A stretch of 15,910 nucleotides of DNA from JAZDGX01 sp964482205 (GTDB lineage Bacteria > Eisenbacteria > RBG-16-71-46 > CAIMUX01 > WJJG01): the NCBI GenBank assembly GCA_964482205.1, contig CAYZWI010000024.1, forward strand, positions 1 through 15,910, in the 5' to 3' direction. Of the stretch, positions 13,101-15,910 are shown piece by piece. The translations under genes were made by a program, and so were the position numbers. The notes under the pieces are model-generated. The model saw nothing but the letters and a program-made list of their open reading frames with translations, made no database searches and was not told where the DNA came from. Numbering within the stretch: the stretch's first letter is position 1; every line of letters starts with the position of its first letter.

Positions 13101-14102
13101 GCGCAAGTCCTGGCGCGCGCGCGCCCACTTGTCCCAGTCCTGCAGCAGGCGCTGATCCCCATCGATCTCGCGCACGAGCTTGTCCCGCGCGTCGCGCAGC
13201 TCTCCCAGGCGGGTCTCGGATTCGTGCAGGCGGTCGAGGGAAGCGGACGACGAGCGAAGCGTCTCGCGCGCGAGGAGCAGCCGCGCGGCGATCTCCTCCA
13301 GGCGGCCGGGCTTCGAGAGATTGGCCGCCCGCACATTGCCGGGACGCACGAGCCCCGCATCCCCGGTCAACTGCGTGATCGCGGCGAAGGAATCGTACAA
13401 ATGCTCCAGCACATCGTTCACCCGGCTGCCGCTTCCGCTGATCAGGTGCTGCACTTCCTGAGGCACCTGCCGCGCGCGATAGACGAGCTCCTCCTTCGAG
13501 CGTTCCTCGGGATCCTGCGTGATGCAGTAGGTCAGCCGGAAGAGCGCGGGGTCGTCGATGCCGAGCAGTTGGCGCAGGTGGTTCTCGTAGCGCGCGCGCG
13601 ATTCGCTGCGCGCGGAAGGGCGGTGATCGCCGTGAAAGAGCACCCGCCACGCATCGGTCGTGGGCGCGGGAGGAAGAGAGAGCGAAGCATGCGCATCGGC
13701 TCGCGCACGGGAGATGCCACTGGGTTGGTTGTTGGGCAAGCTCTTGGGTGAGCTCTTAGGCTGGTTGCCGGGCGCTTCCAACTCGGCGGTCGTCCAGATG
13801 ACTTCGTGCGTTTCGAAGTTGCGATGGATGCTATGCCAGGCATTGCCGGCGAGCAGAGTGATCTGTCCGCGAAAGGGCAGGGGAAGGTCCCAGCTGCGAA
13901 AGCGCGCGGTTCCCCACAATTGCGCGTCGGTCTTTTCGGGAAGGCCGAAGAGGGTCGCCTGCACGCCCGCGAGAAAGGTCGACTTGCCCGATTCATTGGG
14001 AGCGATGAAGACATTCAATCCATCGCTCAAGGTGAAGCGCGTCGTCTTTCCGTAGACGCCGAAGCCTTGCAGCTCCAGCCGGCGGATCACGACGCGGTTC
14101 AT
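10176..14102 (-). CDS. SbcC/YhaN-like SMC-type ATPase with central membrane hairpin
   Basis: Large Rad50/SbcC-superfamily ATPase, 1308 residues, inferred partner of the adjacent Mre11-like nuclease in DNA-end processing. N-terminal P-loop APNESGKST (34-42) follows GLNVFI; the usual first Gly is Ala. A Pro/Gln/Ser-rich insert lies at about 109-150. Two long coiled-coil arms flank residues 652-701, where two hydrophobic helices (starting QVILPAFG and TFWMALGAG) form a predicted membrane hairpin. The C-terminal half-site has the ABC signature LSQGARDQ (1231-1238), Walker B LPLLFDD (1257-1263) with D-loop SFD, and the switch H1294 (LLSHR). There is no CxxC zinc hook, so it resembles B. subtilis YhaN more than classical SbcC. 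The ATG at 14102 follows GAGGAG by 8 nt and lies 36 nt after the nuclease gene, so they are one operon. Confidence 0.9.
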   Translation of the reverse strand: MNRVVIRRLELQGFGVYGKTTRFTLSDGLNVFIAPNESGKSTFLAGVQATLFGLPEKTDAQLWGTARFRSWDLPLPFRGQITLLAGNAWHSIHRNFETHEVIWTTAELEAPGNQPKSSPKSLPNNQPSGISRARADAHASLSLPPAPTTDAWRVLFHGDHRPSARSESRARYENHLRQLLGIDDPALFRLTYCITQDPEERSKEELVYRARQVPQEVQHLISGSGSRVNDVLEHLYDSFAAITQLTGDAGLVRPGNVRAANLSKPGRLEEIAARLLLARETLRSSSASLDRLHESETRLGELRDARDKLVREIDGDQRLLQDWDKWARARQDLRKQRKAAADIEHTIAQHQREENRERDFAARLSASLPEYQDIDFPFDDYAARLKSLADGRRERARLEKEAQETGAERERLSAEIVKIEATIQEQYKDVAERPDLLRDLDEWERVRTELTSLRDELERLHAQALECEQGMSRTAHWAALDCETDLRKAKPVRRLQELEKRVPRLLAWAEESQRTENELADCDARLAGELRAASDAPEELRKEALQYPERSARLKLAADAEARKHRDKQDRLAELEKATGEVRELESALAPRLGGAGAGGNAEAPAVADVSSPWSPVLEAIGKKLECLQEEARLLSRIGDARGSIRRGLWTQVILPAFGVCVAVFALLLVALHLPGPAKSTFWMALGAGAVAGAITGALAYRKTRGAALKDLRGAQGKLSSVQRTMHAIDARLAESGSGLEALEAPDLTRIEEQAARHSEARRTLQALQQSAPSASDVELARKKAEQARAESDHFERCVSVLGPDPQSLVHEWESTARRADSLRARLNASAAEFGPVDWAHCEAAALPEAWAPFITLARLITEDPARDDHSPAESPADPPWTGTRVISVLRGVRPDDWKAWTAEATAFEKCCTGLREAWSRITSLGTDENGKSKIGKLEQRDAELAQACAPFDLAHPREEIASKVRECQALAERRSRAIAQQEPLGPQRETLETSKDDLERSLAALTPALAALLRPAEDDPSVALARLAKAREHRAEIDKAKAAGQGVLSALGAADASDLRTKLEDARQEGARAMEITRALEERYPLLQELADADPEEIQRRHDALVQRAAQRKGDQEQLESEHLRLSEQAASARTEGGHAGNAAVLEIEVAALEREQEALIRERDACRTAFEALRDAAERFSHSHRQALEQRVSQIFRRISLHEERTIRLEESFEITVLHNDRPCAIRQLSQGARDQLALSLRLAVAEFLSEERRLPLLFDDPFLSFDPDRLESMRATLQALAEERQIVLLSHRGDQGSWGSPIVIA

Positions 14103-14138
14103 TCGATCACTCCTCGCATGTCAGTTGCTTGCTTGCCT

Positions 14139-15311
14139 TCAACGGCTCTGCGCCATCGTCTCGAAGGCCGCCAGGCCGCGCAGCAGGGCCGCGCGCAGCC
14201 GCTCGCAATCCTGGGCCCGGCTCTCCGCTTCCGCGGCGGCGATGTGTTCGCGCATCAACTGCACGAAGGCGCCCTTGATCGTCGGTTGCGACGCGATGCG
14301 CTCGATGTCGGCCGGGCTCACGCCCACGCTGCGATCCTCGACCTCCAGATGATGGAAGCTTCCCTCGAGGCGCCCCTTGAGGGAGTCCGTATCCCATTCT
14401 CCCGAGCGGATGCCTTCGAGAACGAGACGCACGATGGCCTCGGGCTCGGGCTTGCGCTCGTACTCGTCGATCAACTGCTCCTGCGATTCGTAGCGATGCG
14501 TGTCGATCGCGACCGTACGAATCGAACGCACAGCGATGGGGACACCCTCCACCCGCGGCCGTCCGCCGGGAAAGGAGACGACGGTCAACTCGCCGACCCC
14601 GGGATCGTCGAAGCCCTTGCCGTTCAGCGTGCCGGGATAGAGGGCGATCCCTTCGCCGAAGCGGCTTTGCGCCGGCTTGTGGATGTGCCCGAGCGCCGCA
14701 TATGCGAAGCCGGCTTCGGAGAGAAGTCCGCTGTCGATGCGATAGGTGCGATCGGTGGGATCGGCGTCGAGCATGCCGTGGAGCAGTGCGATCGCAATCT
14801 CGCGCTTCTTCCCGCTCTCTTTCGCGCCGTCGGAAGATGCGCGCAGATTTTCCGGCATGGCGAGCCGCTTCTCGCTTACGCCCGAAGTGAACGCGAGCGA
14901 ATGCACCGCGCATGTGGCGTCGCCGAGATCGAACGAGGCGACGCGTTCGAGATGCGGGCAGGTGACGAGCGTGCCCGGCCAGGAGGAAAGCTGCTGGCGA
15001 TAGACGGAGTCGGGGTAGCTGAACTCGTCGTGATTGCCCGGCACGGTGACGAGCGCGCGGCCGCTCGCGGGGATCTTCTTCAGGATCTGGATCACGCGGC
15101 CGAGCAGGCGCGAATCGGGGCGATGGGTCTCGAACAGATCGCCCGCGATCAGAACAGCCGCGATGCGCTGCTCGCTGTCGAGCGCCCAATCGACGACTCG
15201 CTCGAGCGTCTGGACGGTCTCCTCCATGCGCTTCGCCGCGCGCGCGCCCAGGTAGGAGTGCTCGAAGCCCAGGTGGAGATCAGCCAAATGCAGGATGCGA
15301 TGCGGCGCCAT
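14139..15311 (-). CDS. Mre11/SbcD-family DNA repair exonuclease (YhaO-like)
   Basis: Calcineurin-like metallophosphoesterase of 390 residues, predicted to be a manganese-dependent DNA nuclease working with the SbcC-like ATPase. The phosphoesterase motifs are complete: D11 and H13 (HLADLHLG), G57-D58 (IAGDLFE), G92-N-H94-D (VPGNHDEF), H178 (ALLHG) and G208-H-I-H211 (ALGHIHKP). The C-terminal part (about 265-390) is the capping and partner-binding region, with a helical tail. The start chosen is ATG at 15311, which puts the first motif at residue 8; GAGG and AGAGG lie just upstream. The frame stays open 107 codons further, but that part is low-complexity Arg/Pro-rich sequence without homology, so it is left out. 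First gene of the minus-strand operon. Confidence 0.93.
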   Translation of the reverse strand: MAPHRILHLADLHLGFEHSYLGARAAKRMEETVQTLERVVDWALDSEQRIAAVLIAGDLFETHRPDSRLLGRVIQILKKIPASGRALVTVPGNHDEFSYPDSVYRQQLSSWPGTLVTCPHLERVASFDLGDATCAVHSLAFTSGVSEKRLAMPENLRASSDGAKESGKKREIAIALLHGMLDADPTDRTYRIDSGLLSEAGFAYAALGHIHKPAQSRFGEGIALYPGTLNGKGFDDPGVGELTVVSFPGGRPRVEGVPIAVRSIRTVAIDTHRYESQEQLIDEYERKPEPEAIVRLVLEGIRSGEWDTDSLKGRLEGSFHHLEVEDRSVGVSPADIERIASQPTIKGAFVQLMREHIAAAEAESRAQDCERLRAALLRGLAAFETMAQSR

Positions 15312-15710
15312 CGTCCTCGGACCTCTCGAACCGGCCGGCAGTCTCAATGCGAACGCACAGGCGCTTCGCTTGCGTCCACGCGCTTCGCAAGTAGCACCAA
15401 GCGTGCCCCGGCGCGGATGGCCGGGCAATTTGGCGCGCTCGAGCTCGTGGTTCCAAACCGGAAACTCTTGAAGAGTAGGGGCAATTCCGGGCCGGGGGAA
15501 GAGATGAGTGGGAAAGGCGTGCCGCCGGCGTGGGGATGGATGCGGCGCGACCTTGGGCAGACGGCGCGCGGCCGGGGAGAAGATCGCGCGCGGTCGCGTT
15601 GCAGGGGGAGGGTGCAAGCGGGCAGGACGCATGCGGGCGCACGCAGGAGGGCAGGATGCACGCGGGGAGGGCGGGAGCCAGAAGGGCGGCAGGCGTGCCC
15701 AGGATGCGGG
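15312..15710. other. Divergent intergenic region between the nuclease operon and the tRNA promoter
   Basis: About 400 nt without a recognisable gene. It should contain the minus-strand promoter of the nuclease operon, but I see no convincing -35/-10 pair there. It includes a 13-nt odd palindrome ACTCTTGAAGAGT (15464-15476) and a G-rich, purine-skewed tract from about 15480 with imperfect direct repeats. Short open frames here are Arg/Gly-rich and are not credible genes. Confidence 0.5.
15620..15666. repeat. Imperfect 18-nt direct repeats upstream of the tRNA promoter
   Basis: GGGCAGGACGCATGCGGG (15620-15637) and GGGCAGGATGCACGCGGG (15649-15666) differ at two positions, both C/T changes, with starts 29 nt apart. 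A shorter relative, GCCCAGGATGCGGG, lies at 15697-15710, directly before the TTGACA. They could be a regulator-binding array or simple slippage in G-rich sequence. Confidence 0.4.
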
Positions 15711-15739
15711 TTGACAATGGGCTGCGGGTGGCCGACAAT
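15711..15739 (+). promoter_or_regulatory. Sigma70-type promoter for the tRNA-Asn gene
   Basis: A perfect -35 hexamer TTGACA (15711-15716) is followed, after exactly 17 nt, by GACAAT (15734-15739), matching TATAAT at four of six positions including the last three. Transcription would start near 15746, about 90 nt before the tRNA. It stands out from the very GC-rich surroundings and points toward the tRNA. Confidence 0.6.
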
Positions 15740-15746
15740 CCTGTCC

Positions 15747-15825
15747 CGCGATTCGGAACTGCGCTCGGACGGTTGTGGGGTCGATTGGGCCACAAGGCGA
15801 CCCGGGCGCTGATGATGGAATCGCG
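15747..15825 (+). other. Foldable 5' leader of the tRNA-Asn transcript
   Basis: CGCGATTC (15747-15754) is complementary to GAATCGCG (15818-15825), closing a leader domain. Inside, TTGTGG (15773-15778) can pair with CCACAA (15790-15795), or alternatively GGGTCG (15778-15783) with CGACCC (15798-15803). The outer helix would begin at the predicted transcription start and end 9 nt before the mature tRNA. It may act in tRNA maturation; this is inferred. Confidence 0.35.
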
Positions 15826-15834
15826 AGAGAATAT

Positions 15835-15907
15835 TCCTCGGTAGCTCAATCGGTAGAGCAACCGGCTGTTAACCGGTAGGTTCGAGGTTCGAGTCCTCGC
15901 CGGGGAG
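15835..15907 (+). tRNA. tRNA-Asn, anticodon GTT
   Basis: A complete 73-nt cloverleaf. The acceptor arm TCCTCGG pairs with CCGGGGA (one T-G pair). The D stem is GCTC/GAGC. The anticodon stem ACCGG/CCGGT encloses the loop CTGTTAA, with anticodon GTT at 15868-15870. The variable loop is AGGTT, and the T arm is CGAGG-TTCGAGT-CCTCG. The discriminator is G at 15907. CTG follows, so the CCA end is not encoded and must be added enzymatically. It reads AAC and AAU codons and is divergent from the nuclease operon. Confidence 0.96.
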
Positions 15908-15910
15908 CTG

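Noticed and set aside
15312..15632. 107-codon N-terminal extension of the Mre11-like nuclease
   Set aside because: The extension is low-complexity Arg/Pro-rich, and the family's first motif normally lies within the first 10-15 residues, as it does from the ATG at 15311.
15508..15714. 68-codon + strand open frame before the tRNA promoter
   Set aside because: Almost entirely Gly/Arg/Ala from a G-rich repeat tract; ends in the promoter region.
13806..15812. 668-codon + strand open frame opposite the nuclease operon
   Set aside because: It runs antisense across two genes with clear motifs and into the tRNA promoter. Composition is that of a shadow frame.

Overview
The window is GC-rich bacterial chromosome with three parts. 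Positions 1-9129 carry the distal spc operon and the whole alpha operon on the + strand, running without a break: the tail of rpsN, then rpsH, rplF, rplR, rpsE, rpmD, rplO, secY, adk, map, rpmJ, rpsM, rpsK, rpsD, rpoA and rplQ. Every protein is full length and keeps its family's hallmark residues. rpsE and rpsM start with TTG and rpsK with GTG. infA, which often sits between map and rpmJ, is missing here. Almost every intercistronic gap longer than about 50 nt holds a clear RNA hairpin.

Positions 9130-10175 (about 1 kb) separate this operon from a convergent one. I recognise no intact gene there. The region has several inverted repeats, visibly lower GC in its distal half, and one short minus-strand reading frame that may be a decayed gene end fused to a palindromic GGTCCCC repeat. 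It looks like an accessory or decayed mobile segment.

Positions 15311-10176 on the - strand encode a two-gene nuclease/ATPase operon: a 390-residue Mre11/SbcD-family phosphoesterase (YhaO-like) and a 1308-residue SMC/Rad50-type ATPase (SbcC/YhaN-like). The ATPase has a predicted two-helix membrane hairpin at its exact middle, where Rad50 and SbcC have a zinc hook, and it has no CxxC motif. Upstream and divergent is a tRNA-Asn(GTT) gene at the right edge, with a good sigma70-type promoter about 95 bp before it and a foldable leader.

The organism is a bacterium with a Gram-negative-like spc-alpha arrangement that includes adk and map. uS4 is the four-cysteine (zinc) type, bL36 is the zinc form, and RpoA begins MKWRVLQMPE. 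Together with the high GC this fits an FCB-group or related uncultured lineage (Eisenbacteria- or Gemmatimonadota-like), but this placement is a tentative inference. Functionally the left part makes ribosomes, the Sec translocon, the nucleotide and N-terminal-Met processing enzymes and RNA polymerase alpha; the right part is DNA end processing or repair. I saw no clear previously undescribed system. The most interesting items are the membrane-hairpin SbcC-like protein, the hairpins in the alpha operon (especially before rpsD and between rpoA and rplQ), and the odd 1-kb intergenic segment.
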